In this document: one piece after another, positions 21,801 through 34,133 of the stretch | How positions within the stretch are numbered: position 1 is the stretch's first letter | Layout: each line of letters begins with the position of its first letter | Assembly (NCBI GenBank): GCA_949751835.1 | Contig: CATKHK010000064.1 | Coordinates: 216,001-280,000 of the forward strand | Source: Blepharisma japonicum | Taxonomy: Eukaryota > Ciliophora > Heterotrichea > Heterotrichida > Blepharismidae | DNA length: 64,000 nucleotides | Reading direction: 5' to 3' | Notes under the pieces: generated by a model | The model's input: the letters and a program-made list of their open reading frames with translations, nothing else | Databases searched by the model: none | Told to the model about the DNA's origin: nothing | Position numbers and translations under genes: made by a program

Positions 21801-23434
21801 ATGAAAAATAAAGGCGTTGACTTAAACTCATCAATAAGACTCTCTATGAGGAAGGTTCAAAATGCTAGAAACGAGTATTTAAATATAACAGAAAATACCT
21901 TGCCTCAAGATACTACTCAAAGGGTAGCTACCTGACGTAACTCAATTGATACTTTGCAAAAAGACCTCCGATCTCATGGCGAATTTTTAAAGCAACTCCG
22001 CAGAGAAACACCTTCGTCTATATATGAAGTTAATAAAGGCACCAGTTTTCTTATGAAAGTCTCAGAAAAGTTTTCAAACGATTTCAAAGTACTTATAAAC
22101 ATTTTGAAAAATTCTGCTCATCTTCCTAAAACATGCGAATTTAAAACTTGAGACTTAGTTCTTCAAAGCATTTCTATAGAAATTTCTAAATTAAATGCAG
22201 CCTCAGTCTCACAAAACCAAGAAGGAATCCAAGAAATTCTGTGTGAGCTTTATGATATCAAAGAACATCTAACCAGTCAGATTTTCAAATCAATGATGCA
22301 TAGAAAAATTGTTTTGTGAATGGATTTGAATATTTTGGAAACTGGCTATGTGAAAGGTGAAATATTAGATATTGTGCAGAATATTGTTGATTATAAAAAT
22401 GAGCATGGGTATATACCAGCAAAAATAGACTACGTTCATCCTAAGATAAGCCAAGAACTCCCACAGATAAATTCTTCACCAAAAGCAAAAGTAAATTTTA
22501 TTCAAACTTTAACTGCATTCACAGATGAATTCCAGACCATGATCAGGATGATTGAAAATAATTTTCAGCTAAATACAGTAATTTTCGATTAGAGTCTAAA
22601 AAAAAGTCTCCAAATGCGAAAAGCTTAAGAAACGAGCTAGAACAAACTCATAAAAATCAAGAAAAGCTAGAAGAAGAAGTCCAAAACTTAAGAATTATGA
22701 TGAGAAATCCTGACAGGCGTGAGTGGTTTCAAATGACGAGGGATTTAGAAGAAAAATCTATGAAAATCGAGCATGACTCCAGGCAGATCCAAAAAATCAA
22801 CATGGAAAAAATTTCTTTGGAAAGTGAAAATCTCCATTTAGCTCAACACGCCAAACAGCTTGAAGCTCAATTAGCTAAAATAAACGAAACATTTTTGCCA
22901 AGGCTTGAAGAAGCTGAAAAAATCCACGCAGAATTAATCCAAGAAATAAAAAATATTCGGCAAGATGCTGAATTGCTCCCTGGGATGTTTAGAAATGAAG
23001 CTTTTATGAAGAAAAAGATCAGGGACGAAAAAATAATAACCGAAGACAAAATGAATCAAGCAATAGACGAGCTCGAAAAAGAAAAGCAAAAAATCAAAAC
23101 AATTATCGAGGAAAAACAAAGAAAAGAAAAAATTGCTATGCAAGCTGTGGCTGCTAGAAATTTAATTGATAAAGAGTTGAAAGAAGCACAAGCTTTCATT
23201 GTGACACTGCAAGGGAAAATTACAGACCAGTCAAATTTTGAACAAGATATGAAGCAAGAGGTTGAAAAATACAAAAAAAGGCATGATGAAATGCAAGAGC
23301 ATATTTATGCTCAAAATAACAGAATTAATGAGCTGGAAGATCAGAAAAAAGTATTATTGAGTCAGCTAAAAGAATCAGGAGGCAGATCTCAAGCTCACTA
23401 TACATATAGAACTGTAAAAGGAAATAACCCATAA
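21801..23434 (+). CDS. Coiled-coil protein, two-part gene with abnormal junction
   Basis: About 538 aa. Part one (21801-22577) is helical with several TGA-Trp codons; part two (from about 22595 to 23434) is a long coiled coil rich in E, K and Q. Joining the frames needs removal of 17 nt (22578-22594, GT...AG) or a 15-nt intron plus one missing A in the following run of eight A. Two separate genes are less likely because the second frame is coding-like right up to the junction and has no ATG until 22697. Function unknown; a cytoskeletal or basal-body structural role is only a guess. Confidence 0.6.
22578..22594 (+). other. Probable intron of unusual length (15 or 17 nt)
   Basis: GTAATTTTCGATTAG followed by AG. 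The 15-nt reading gives a stop 12 codons on; the 17-nt reading joins the coiled coil. Neither form has the usual A six bases from the 3' end. Confidence 0.5.
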
Positions 23435-23446
23435 TAACTTAATAAT

Positions 23447-25501
23447 ATGAATTTTTCAGACGAAAACCAAGCACTTGCCAAAGCCAAAACTACTTTGAAT
23501 AAAACTTTATCTGAGCTAGAAGGCGATATTTCCTTAGTGCATGTAAGGATCAAAAAATTAATAGCAGATTTTAGAAAAAATCAAGAAAACTCTGCATTTG
23601 AACTCGCAGGAGCTTTAAATAGAGAAGTTGACACCCATAGACAAGTGCTATGCACATTGCATAAAGCTGCGTCAAATGCTTTACTAGAACCTATTGAGCA
23701 TTTAGGAAGCCTTTGTCCTGATCAGCCTGGATCTCTTAAAAGCATAGTAATTGCTCAGGCAAATATTTCACAAACAATTAACATTGTAAAGCCTTTTCTC
23801 AATTTGGAAAAAACATTGGCTGATTTAAGGAAAGATTTTGGAGATAAAGAAAAACTTGCTTCTATTGTAAACCAAGGGATCAAGCTATCTGATCACAAAA
23901 GAAAATTATTGGAAAAGGCTCCACCGAGCGTTAGAGAGGCACTTAAAAAGCAATTTGCTCCTTTGGATGAATTTGAAGCTGAGCTTAACACATCGATATG
24001 AAGAGTAATAGAAAATTCAATAGAAATAGCACAAAAACAACCTAAAGCTATTGTAAGGGTAATAAAAATTATTAGAAATATTCATGAGCAAGCTGAAGAA
24101 AAGGTAAGAGAGCACTTGGGATTGGGAATTGAAAAAAGGCTTCTATCGTTACTAAATATCGAAAATTTAGAAAAATTATCAGAAAATACTCATCAAGCCA
24201 TAAATGAACTCGGTGTAATGATAGAAAAAGTTTTGCCTTGTTTTCCTCCCGAGTATAATCTTTATAACTATTGTGTTAGCAAATACAGGAATTGCATACA
24301 AGCTGCAATCGAACCTCAATTATCTGATTTAGAAAAACTCCGAGCCTCTCCAGGGCTGCTTGTATTGATTTTTCAATGGGTTTCTGAATACAGCGAAGCA
24401 ATTAAAAAATACTGCGCTGATTCCTTGGAAGATGTAGACATTCAAATTCTTTTTGCTAAAGTAAAAGAGCTCATGCCAGATTTTATTCAACACATGGAAA
24501 ATCTTCTATCAGAATGAATAAATCGAGCCTTGCAAGCTCATTCATCCAACAACCAAATCATGGAAATGGCTGCTAAATATGAGCCACTTACAGACACTTT
24601 GCCAGAAGAAATGTTTTCAGCAGTCAACCAGCAGCTTAATTTTGTCTCAAATAGACTTTCAGGTGAAGTTCTAATTGAAATTTTTCGTGTCTGTGCAAAT
24701 CGACTGATATCTCAACAAAAAAAATTATCATCACAAATTTCTGAGATGATAAATCTGGAAGACCCTGAGCTGCAAGTCGCTTCATTATGTTTAAGTATAA
24801 ATAACAATCAGCGAGCTTCTAAACATACAGTGGATTTAATGAAATCTTGCAAGAAATATTATACAGAAAGTTTCCAATTAGAAAGAATTGAAAAAATGTT
24901 TGAAGGTGTTCAAAAAGGGTTTTTAACCCTTTGTGGAGAAGGCGCAAATGCACTTGCTATAAGTGTTTTAAGATCCATAGCCCCAGACACTGTTCTTGTG
25001 TTATTTACTACTAATTGGATTGCAAGTGGTCCAGTTCCTAGCGCATTTGCCACTATGGAAGACTATGATAAAGATATCTCCCAATGGCTGTCAACCGAAT
25101 ACTACGAAAGACGTTTTAAGCGACGCTTTTTTGAAGTTTATTTGCAAGCTTATCTAGAAAGGCTGGTCCAATCATTTTCCAAAGTTGTAAATGTCATATA
25201 CGATTATCAAGTTTTATTACTTATACAAGGAAATAACCAAGCATCTAAAAACAAAAAAGAAATGTCATTGGTACTCAGCCAGTTTAGAGAAACTGTTTAT
25301 AGGGATAAACATGATTTTATGGACTTTGCTAGTAAACTTGAAATGCAGATTCCGATAGAAACTCTTTTTAATGGACTGGTAGCATTGCAAGAGCAAGGGG
25401 ATCTTGATGTTGAGCAGCTTTCAGCTCTTATCCAGCCGTTTATACCAAACAGTGAGCAGCTGGCAAAAGCAATAATAACAGTAATTCAGCCACAAACATA
25501 A
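23447..25501 (+). CDS. EXOC3: Exocyst subunit Sec6/EXOC3
   Basis: 684 aa, one exon with two internal TGA-Trp codons. Helical-rod protein with the Sec6 C-terminal features: LPEEMFSAVNQQL, the LFTTNWIAS segment, then the DYDKDISQWLSTEYYERRF block leading to a helical bundle, as in the Sec6 family ('TVEDYFNDFRDWL'). Part of the octameric exocyst that tethers secretory vesicles at the plasma membrane. It starts only 12 bp after the upstream gene's stop, so promoter and 3' signals must overlap. Confidence 0.75.
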
Positions 25502-25533
25502 TAATTAACAAATATAATTCCCTCACCTAATAA

Positions 25534-27333
25534 ATGGCATATCATTTTGAATCATCTGAAGCTTATCTCTTTGATTTTGATTCCGAAACTTGGCAGAAAA
25601 TCGACATCGACTGGAACGAAAATTTTGGGACACGGTTTTGTGTAGTTTATTGCGGGACTTCTGTATTTCTTATTGGAGGTATTTATAATGGCACTTTAAA
25701 TAGAGTTTTGCAATTAGAAAATTCTTCTATTAGAAAACTAACACCTATGCTTTCTAATAGAGCTGACTTGTGTGCAGTATCTTCGTCAGACACAATTTAC
25801 GCTATAGGAGGATATAATGAAGAATCTGAACAAGCTTTAAACACTGTGGAAGCTTATAGTATTGAAAAAAATAAATGAACGTCTTTGCCTCAATTAATTT
25901 ACCCCAGGGTTAACTCAGCAGCAGTAATTAATGCACAATTTATCTACGTTTGTGGAGGAGTCGGAATTTCCACAATAGAAAGGTTTGACATAAATAATGA
26001 AGAATGGACTCTATCTGATTTGATTTTGCCTGTGAGCATTTCGTCGCTTGGGATTTTTATTGTAGCAAGTAGCTCTGTCATGGTTTTTGGAGGAAAAGAT
26101 GAGTCAGGGGCAGCTTTACAGAACGTGTGGATGTTTGATTTGCAGAATGAGTCAATCGTGATGCAACAGCAGCTAAGGAAGCCGTTTAGTGTAAATAAGC
26201 CTACAATATTGAGGTTTGGGATGATTTATTTGTTCAATAATAAAGAATTTACCACTTATAATATAGGGAGGCTGAGGGAAAGAACACTATCTGAGATAAG
26301 CTTGACTCCTTCAAAAATTGAGTATGTCAGAAATGAAGATTTCCTAAGAAATTCACTAGAACAAGGAATTTTTCATGTAGACAGACACTCAGTTAACTCT
26401 TTTAAAGTTTCATTACCAAACTCTCCTAAAGTTCTTATAGTAAGACGAATTGGCAAAGATGATGAAATCGAGTCAGTTTATATGAGAACAGTCAGGTATT
26501 TATTAGACAAAAACACCACAGTTTTCGTTGAAGCGGATAGGGCTAAAGACCTGAATCCCCAAGTCAGGAGGTTTCATGAAGGATTATGTGATAAAATAAA
26601 TTTAGTCATTACATTAGGAGGGGATGGGACTGTGATATGGGCTATAAGCCTTTTCAAACACAAATCAATGCCACCCTTGCTTGCTTTTAATATGGGGTCT
26701 CTCGGATTTATGACATCTTATAATGTAACTAATTTGACTGAAGTTTTAGATCAAGTTTTTACCTCCCCAAGTATTTATGTAGATTTGATGTCAAGGCTGA
26801 AATGCCATGTAAAAGATATCAGTGAAAAAGCTTGAGGCCAAGCTGCTAATGAAATATGTATTGATAGAGGTCCTGGAGTTTCTTTGTTGGAGCTAGAAGT
26901 TTATCTCAATGGAGAATTGTGCACAACAGCAATTGGAGACGGGCTGCTGATTGCTACACCATGTGGATCAACTGCTTATTCTTTATCTGCAGGTGGTTCT
27001 ATAGTACATCATGGAGTTCCAGCTATATTATTAACCCCAATATGTCCTCATTCTTTATCATTCAGACCAATTTTGCTTCCTGATTCTGTAACAATTACTA
27101 TTAAAGTCCCTGAAAATTCAAGAATACCTGCGTGGGTTGGTATTGACGGGCATTCAAAATTTAAACTTGCAAGAGGAGCATCGATGGATGTGACCGTTTC
27201 TAATTACCCTGTGCCAAGTAAGAGCTATTTAGATATAAATTTAAATCATGATATTGCGTCATGACTTGGAAGACTAAATAATATCTTAGGATGGAATGAT
27301 AGAAGACGTCAAAAACCTATTATACCTTATTAG
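25534..27333 (+). CDS. Kelch-repeat / NAD kinase fusion
   Basis: 599 aa in one frame (TGA = Trp at several points). Residues about 1-290 hold Kelch-type repeats, seen as GGIYNG, AIGGYNEES, VCGGVG and VFGGKDES with the spaced Trp/Tyr of a beta-propeller. Residues about 300-590 are a eukaryotic-type NAD kinase: LGGDGT at 361-366 (catalytic/ATP-binding), then PPLLAFNMGSLGFM, TPCGSTAYSLSAGGSIV and the ICPHSLSFRPILLPDS block. All residues expected for ATP-NAD phosphorylation appear kept. There is no stop, intron or start between the parts. The propeller may localise or regulate NADP synthesis. Confidence 0.9.
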
Positions 27334-27467
27334 TCACGTAAATTATACAGTAAAATCATGATTTATATAGATATAAATATTTCATATAAAAATTATTAAT
27401 TAATTTTTATTAAAAAATGTTGCAGGTATTCAAAATATTATTTTCACTATAAGGAAATGATTATTTA

Positions 27468-28112
27468 TTACATCTCTTTCATTGGTCTAGTCTCCAAGTA
27501 CTCTTTAAAGGTTTGTGAAGAATTTATCATTCTTTGACACCATTGAGCAAGCTTAGGAGCGTTCTGGTTAATAAGGTTTCCATATCTTTCTACTCTTCCT
27601 GGACACATCATATAGTTATAAATCATATCAAAAATCATGAAATCAGCTAAAGTCACATTATTTCCCATAAAGAATCTATTACCGTTTTGGACTCTATTAA
27701 GTCTGGCTTCAATTTTTCTTAAAATAGTTGGCATTTTTTCATTCATAAGTCTTTCAATTCCCTCCTGATCTCTATTCTTATAACACTCTTTAAAAATGTC
27801 TCTGACATGCTCTCTATAATTTGATAAAGAATCTACCATATAACAGTCAACAAGATTTGTGGGATTTGGGTAGTAATTAAGCTTTTGGGCCACATATTTA
27901 TAAGTTGCACAGGGTTCAGTCAATCTCATCCCATCGATGTCTAGACAAGGGAGCATATCGAACTCTGAAAATCCTTGGCCCATCATCTGGTTCCATTCTT
28001 GTTGATTTACACGGTGATCTACAAATGGAGTGTTGTGGTATTTTAGCATCATTCTGAGAGGCTCTCCACGTCCAAACATATCGAAATAGTGAAGGGTGAT
28101 TCCTTGCTGCAT
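27468..28112 (-). CDS. Glutathione S-transferase, sigma-like
   Basis: 214 aa. Thioredoxin-fold N-terminus HYFDMFGRGEPLRMML with Tyr9 as likely catalytic residue, MLPCLDIDG with the cis-Pro that contacts glutathione, and an all-helical C-terminal domain (TLADFMIFDMI). Sequence style is that of sigma/prostaglandin-D-synthase-like GSTs of invertebrates and protists. Cytosolic detoxification or peroxide reduction is expected. Trp codons are all TGG; no intron; the gene is GC-richer than its surroundings, as for well-expressed genes. Confidence 0.92.
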   Translation of the reverse strand: MQQGITLHYFDMFGRGEPLRMMLKYHNTPFVDHRVNQQEWNQMMGQGFSEFDMLPCLDIDGMRLTEPCATYKYVAQKLNYYPNPTNLVDCYMVDSLSNYREHVRDIFKECYKNRDQEGIERLMNEKMPTILRKIEARLNRVQNGNRFFMGNNVTLADFMIFDMIYNYMMCPGRVERYGNLINQNAPKLAQWCQRMINSSQTFKEYLETRPMKEM

Positions 28113-29341
28113 AGGATTTATTATTATTAATTGGTGAACTTATCTTACCGATCTGCATAAAAAAATGGCCATTGATATTGGTAACGCTAATATTGAAATA
28201 AAAGAAAAATGGACTAAAGATGATAAGAAAGGTCTGATTAGTATTTTTTTAATATTTTATAGGACTTTCTATAAAGTCTCTTGGCTAATCAAATAGAAAA
28301 AGCAAAGTGTACAACAAAAATATCAAAAGATAATCCAAGGCCAATAAATTAAGAAAATAGAAGTGAGAACTATAATAATCAGAAATAATGATAGTAACAG
28401 CAAAAGACATTAAAATCGATAAATTTATGTTTAAAATTGAGAAATGCTCTTATTTTGTTAAATTAAAGTGGGGGTCTGCTATTCACTAATAAAATTATGG
28501 TGAGTTTAAATTTATCCGCTAAACAATAAGTTAATAGGAAAAAATCGGCAGATGCAATCCAACTGGAGACTACAGTGACTTAGCACTGATAAACATCGAA
28601 GATGTCCTTGCTACAAAAAATCCTCGGATATAAAAGATTAGTCGACAACAGAACTGCGCACGCTTTATGATGGATTTTGAGCCTTCATAGACAGGTAGCT
28701 TCCATAGAGCATTCAGTAATCGTGTCTTTGTAACTATTTCTCTTTTTTAAGGGATGTGACTTGCGTGCCTAAATCCTCATCTATTCGGCCATAATAAGCA
28801 TTTTGAATGAATAGGAATATGTGCTGTATTTTTTGGGGTCACTATGCTTTTTAAGAAGCCTCTAAAAATAGTTAATGATGAAGATGTAAGTAAAGCTATG
28901 ATAAATACAATTAAAGCAAAGGATTTTTACCAAATTTATTGGAACACGTCGGAATAATTAAATATATTGAAGTGGGCTATATTAAACAGCAGCAGCTTAA
29001 GCCTTGAAGATAAGATCCATATGTATAATATTGCAAATTTTGAAAGCTCAAAAGAACAAGAATAACGTGCAGCTGTTGAAGCTACACTAGAAGATATCTA
29101 TTTTTCGTATGTCAACATATGCGAATAATTTATTTAATAATTATTTGCTTCAATCAATTCACTTTTATGAAACAACCTTCATACTCTTGTGATTAAAACT
29201 ATACATATTAATTACTATATAGATGCTATTTCTTGCTAGAAAATTACTTTGCTAAACTTGCCGCACTTAATTACACATAGTTAATAGCGAGAAATGGTTA
29301 TTTCTAATAAATACATTATAAATTCAACAAAAATTGGAAAA
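28113..29341. other. Largest gene-poor gap of the window
   Basis: About 1.2 kb with no intact gene. It starts with the GST promoter, holds a 43-codon ORF at 28165-28296 (TAG stop) and then a relatively GC-rich segment (about 28540-29110) described separately as a possible decayed coding frame. The last 200 bp are plain AT-rich sequence. Confidence 0.6.
28388..29130 (+). pseudogene. Possible decayed coding sequence (stop-punctuated frame)
   Basis: One plus-strand frame from the ATG at 28388 to about 29130 reads as protein-like segments (for example NPTGDYSDLALINIEDVLA, CARFMMDFEPS, KKPLKIVNDEDVSKAM) interrupted by ten TAA/TAG codons, with no frameshift needed. Two TGA codons would be Trp. Base composition is richer in GC than neighbouring intergenic DNA, which favours a coding past. 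The number of stops is not clearly below what AT-rich random sequence would give, so the frame could be an illusion. I recognise no family. Alternatives: a degraded gene, or noise. Confidence 0.3.
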
Positions 29342-32300
29342 TTAATTCATCCCCATACTAATTGCTTTTGCAAGAGTATTTCTTAGCTTTTTTCTGTGCT
29401 GGGGATTGGATGGGAATTTTTTTGAATGTAATTTTTGCAAGAAATCACTTGCCGTCCCAATTTCTTTCGGAATGCAGATTCACTCCATTAGCGCTCTGAC
29501 TTGATCTGCATAACTCCAAAGCTCTTTTCCTTTGTCTAGTGCTAAAAGTTTCTTACTAAGCATAGCAATGCGCACCAATGCTTCTTTAAATTCATATAGA
29601 GTTAATGATAAAGGAGACTCAGCGGTTGATATCTTATTTCTCGTTAAAACTCGGAATATTCTAGTTGTATCCTCATTGCCCATAAAATATGAAGAAATAT
29701 TAAATTGCGAACAGAATTTGTGGAATCCGACTAATGAAAGAGATTTCGAGCTTGTGGAATCAGGAAAGGTTTTTGTATAGAATTCATAAGCAGCTACAAT
29801 TGAATTGTTATATTCGGTTAAAACTTCATTTACCCATCTATCCATCATTGCTGAGCCAATATAATGCTTTACTTCCTGTTCTAGCTTCATTTTTTCATGC
29901 TCATCAATGACTATTTCATTTTTTTGATTTTTTCCTCTACTTTTAGATCTCATAGTAGATTCGAAGCTTTTAGAATTATCTCTGCTCGACTTTGACCTTT
30001 TTTTAGTTGGCTCTTCTTTAACAATCACTATTTCTTCTCTTTTCTCTTCAATTCTTTTCGGGCTCTGCTCTCTAATTTTTAGCGTCATTTTTAAAAACTG
30101 TTCTCTATCTTTTTTTCTTTTTTCTTCCATTTGTTTCTTCTCTTCTTCAGCCTCTAACAGTTTTCTTTCCTCTTCTTCTTGTTTTCTTTTTTTAAATTCT
30201 TGTATTTTAGGTTCATTTATTTCTTTCATTTTTTTAAGAGTATTAGCTCTTACCATCATTTGTCTTCTTTCTCTTTCTTCTTCAATTCTTCTCATTTCTT
30301 CATCTTCCCTCATTTTTTCTTCTTTTTCGAGTTTAATTTCTTTTAATTTGTATTCTAATGACTGTCTTCTTAGGAATCGTTTCCTCTCTAGCCGCTCTTC
30401 TTCTGCTCTTTGCTGAATTTCTTCATTTAATTTCTGTTCAATAAATCTATTTATAATAGATCCAGCTGGCTTCGGGTTTCTACTGATTACAGTAAAGCTG
30501 CTGTTTTCTACAGAATAAATTAAGTCATCAAGAGTTTTTGAACACTCTAACAAGATGTCATTTGGATAACTTCCTCTAAGCCTTGTGACTTCTACCTTAA
30601 TTCCAGGTGTTAGCTTTAAATAAGCAGGCAATGGTTTGATCTTATATTTACCTTTATTTGAAGGCACCCCAAAGGTTGGAGAGGTTTCTACTTCTGGCTT
30701 CGTTAAGGACCCTTTAGCATGGTAAACAGTTTTTACTGATATATTGTGCTCTAATAAATGAATTCCAATGGTATCGAAAAATAAATCGTCAAGAATCTCT
30801 AAAACAATTTTTTGATGACTTCATAAGCCGAGATGATTTGGAATTTTATAACTGACGTCAAGTGCTTTAGCTTTCACTTTTTGGTAACCTTCTGGCATCT
30901 CTATGTTAGAGTCATACTTAAGTAGCTCAGTAATACTTTTAGAGACATCTCGGTCACCAGCTCCATAATCGGGCTCTTCGTATAAGTGTAAAGGAATCCC
31001 ATTATCGACTGCCCGTTTTGAAAAATGCTCGAATAAAACTTGCACAGAAGCTGCATATGGGTAAGTAGTTAGCTCTATTGGTGGCCTTGAATAAATATAT
31101 ACAGCTATTTGAAATATGAAATTAAAATAGCCTTCATAACTCAACACAGGAATTTTCATTTTTTGGATTATCAAATTATATATTTTTTTCATTTCCATAA
31201 CAGAAATCATAGATTGAGTGACACCTTGCTCTCTTAATAATTTTGCAAGTTCTCCTTCAGTTATGCTGGATTTTGTCTCCTTTAGGCTTTCAAAGGTCCC
31301 ACTTGGCCCCATATCTTTTTTATGGCCTGAAGTGGAATATTTATCATATAATAAATTCGCTACCCTTAAATATTTTTTAAAAACAACATTTACAAGCTCT
31401 TGCTCATTTGGCGTTTCATTTTCTAATTCAATTAAACTTATTTGATCATCCACTGGTGTGTGGCTTTTAATTACCAAAGTATTTTCTGCACTTTTGCTTT
31501 CAATTCCAAGCTGAATTCTTCTCTTTTCAATTTGTATCTTTAATGCTTTTTTCGTTTTTTCTTCAATTGCTTTTTTCCTTTCAGTTTTGCTTATTTGTAG
31601 AAGCTCTCTTTCCATGCGTTTCTGTTTGATTTTTTCTAAATCATTTTGTACTCGACCATTTGGAACTGTTGTAAGGCTTGCTACTGCATATTTATTGTTT
31701 GGATCAGAAGTTGCTGATTTAAACGATCCTTTTGGCTCAGAATTAGGTGGGCTATCTGAATCAGCTTCATATTTGTTTATCATTTCAATTGGGTCACCTA
31801 ACAATGCTAAAATAATTAAAATTCCATTAAAATTTTCCCCACTAATTTTTTTCAATTCTGAATTTGTATATAATAGCTGATCTTTTAGCTGTGTATTTAA
31901 ATCCCAACATCTTAGTGCAATAAGTTTTTCAATAAGAGATAATGTTATATTTCTCATATGCAAATATTTAGTCTCATTTTCTGGGGAACTTTTTTTATTT
32001 TTTTTAGCTTTAAATAGCTTAATTACAGATTTCAGGCCAAAATTTGCAAATTTTGTTATATATTGTTCCATAGGCTTAAACTCAATATATCTTCCAGCTA
32101 GTAAAATTAATGGAACTTGTGCAGCTTTTGCATATATTGGATCATTATAATAAACTTTTCCAAGAAAATCAACTAATAAAATAACATGCTCTATTTCAAG
32201 CTTAGGATGCCTTACAATACTTACAAAAAAATCAAAATCAGAAATATTGTAAAGCTCATCAGCAACCTGCAATTGCTTGATTAAAGGGTCCAATAAAATA

Positions 32301-33742
32301 CTTAAAGGAATTTTTGGGTCATCTTCTATTAATTTAGCAAAACTTATATATAAAAATTCTCTGATGGCTAGGTTCGAATAGTTTTCTACAAGTGAAAATG
32401 TAAGTGACTTGTAAATAATTGGAGCATAAGAATTCTTAGCAGCTGAGAACGCAGATAGAAGTTTAAATAAATTTAAAAATGATGTGATTTTAATAATGCT
32501 GCAGTTATCTCTGTTTCCTGACTTCAGTGCGTTTAATATCAAATTTGAGCAGTCTTCTGTAATCTGGTAAGAGTTTGGTAAAATTTTTCATAATTCTGTA
32601 AGAAAATTCATAGGAAAAATCTGCTTTGGATTTTTTTCAGCTTCCATCAAGCCTTCATAAATCCAGTATGTATAAATATCTTGATTCATAAAAAGTTGAT
32701 TAAGTTTTATGTTTGAGCTAATCAATGGTGCAATAAGCAAAACAACATCAAAAAATCCGACTAAGTCTCCAGCACTCTGCTTAAAGCTTTCCCCAAAAAT
32801 TTTTCTTAGCTCTTTCTTTCCGCACTCTATAAGAAAATTCAATAAATTTTCAACACAATTTTCATTCATCGCTTTAATTATTAAGGATAATGTATCACTC
32901 CTCATAAGCCATTCGAAAATTTCATCTTCATACCATCCTCTCTTCATTTCTATAAATAATTCTATGCATTTCTCCATTGTTTCACTATTTTTGCTTGCGA
33001 GCCCTGGCTTTAGGGCAGTTAGTACAAGATTGAGTGCTCCTTGGTCAAACTCCTTCTGCACTAATTTTTTTAGATGAACCAAATTATTTAATATAGATTG
33101 GTATCACTCTAAAATCGGCTCAAACTTACCTTTTAAGCCTTTCATAATGACTTGAACCAAAAATTTTCCGTTTTGAGTCAGCAATCCTGCAGCTTGTTTT
33201 GGCTTAACCTGCAAGCACTTACACAAAGAAATTACAAGCATTTCTAAGCATGTTTCTGATTCACTTAAATCAATATTGATATCTATATTATCTAACAACA
33301 AAGCACCATCAGGCGTAAATTTCGGTTGTTTTGGTTTAGCTCTGGGTGATCCATTGAAATTTTTTAACGTTGCTTTATATATCATTTTGATGACCTCAAT
33401 TACCACTTGTTTATCACCTGCAACGATAAGGGCTTTCATATCAGAATCGATAGGAATTTCTAATGATTGCAAAGCTTTTATTATAAGGTTTCAATTAAAT
33501 AGTCGTGAACTTGCAGTATTAGCGTTTTGGAGGGTTGAAAAATCTGGCACCCCAAAACGATCACGTGTGGATCGTTTCATGGAATTTAAGAGCTGATTTA
33601 TTAAAGGAACGACTCCAAGACCAATTTCAAAAATATGAAGATCAAGTTCATGGATGATATAAGGAGGCTTTGAAGAGGATTGAGAGTTTTCTAGTAGATT
33701 GGTTTGAGTTAGGAAGTTAAAAAGATGTTCGTCTACTTCCAT
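29342..33742 (-). CDS. Giant CH-like / helical-repeat / coiled-coil protein with EF-hand-like modules
   Basis: 1466 aa, one exon; TGA-Trp codons join pieces that look like five ORFs under the standard code. N-terminus (about 1-125) has a calponin-homology-like pattern with NWNLIIKALQSLEIPID. Residues about 130-600 are ARM/HEAT-like helices. Two segments (about 790-920 and 1315-1420) have the TPPP/EF-hand-like spacing LYDKYS...LTEGELAKLLRE and FYTKTF...LVGFHKFCSQF...LTLYEFKEAL. Between them lies an E/K/R-rich coiled coil (about 1115-1270). A ciliary or basal-body structural role is likely from this architecture, but I cannot name the family. Confidence 0.65.
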
Positions 33743-34133
33743 AATTTAATTAAGAATTATTTTCGAAATTATTTTTATATGGTGGAGCTGAGAAATTAAA
33801 AAGGTTAAAAAAGATGATTTATTTTAATAGACCTTGAAATTTATTTTGAAAATATATTTCTCGGTTGAAGCAACTATAGAATATTTAAATTGAAATGGTT
33901 AATTGCTTTATTATTACAAATGAGACATTGAGAATTGAAATGAAAATATTTACCTCTGAGATTATAGCTGCTAAAAAGGGTAATTAAATCTATAAGCAAA
34001 GGGTTTGATGGCAAATTAAAGTGATAGTTAATAACTGCGTCTTCGCTCTCTAATTTATAAAATAATGTAACAAAGTTTAAGTGCTCATATATGATATTGA
34101 TTAAAGTTGAATTGAATTATTTATTTAATCAAA
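33743..34133. other. Intergenic, divergent
   Basis: About 390 bp of AT-rich sequence between the giant protein gene and the coiled-coil gene, transcribed away from each other. Nothing recognised. Confidence 0.5.

Noticed and set aside
28165-28296. 43-codon ORF upstream of the decayed frame
   Set aside because: Too short, different frame from the following segment and no splice site pair that would join them.
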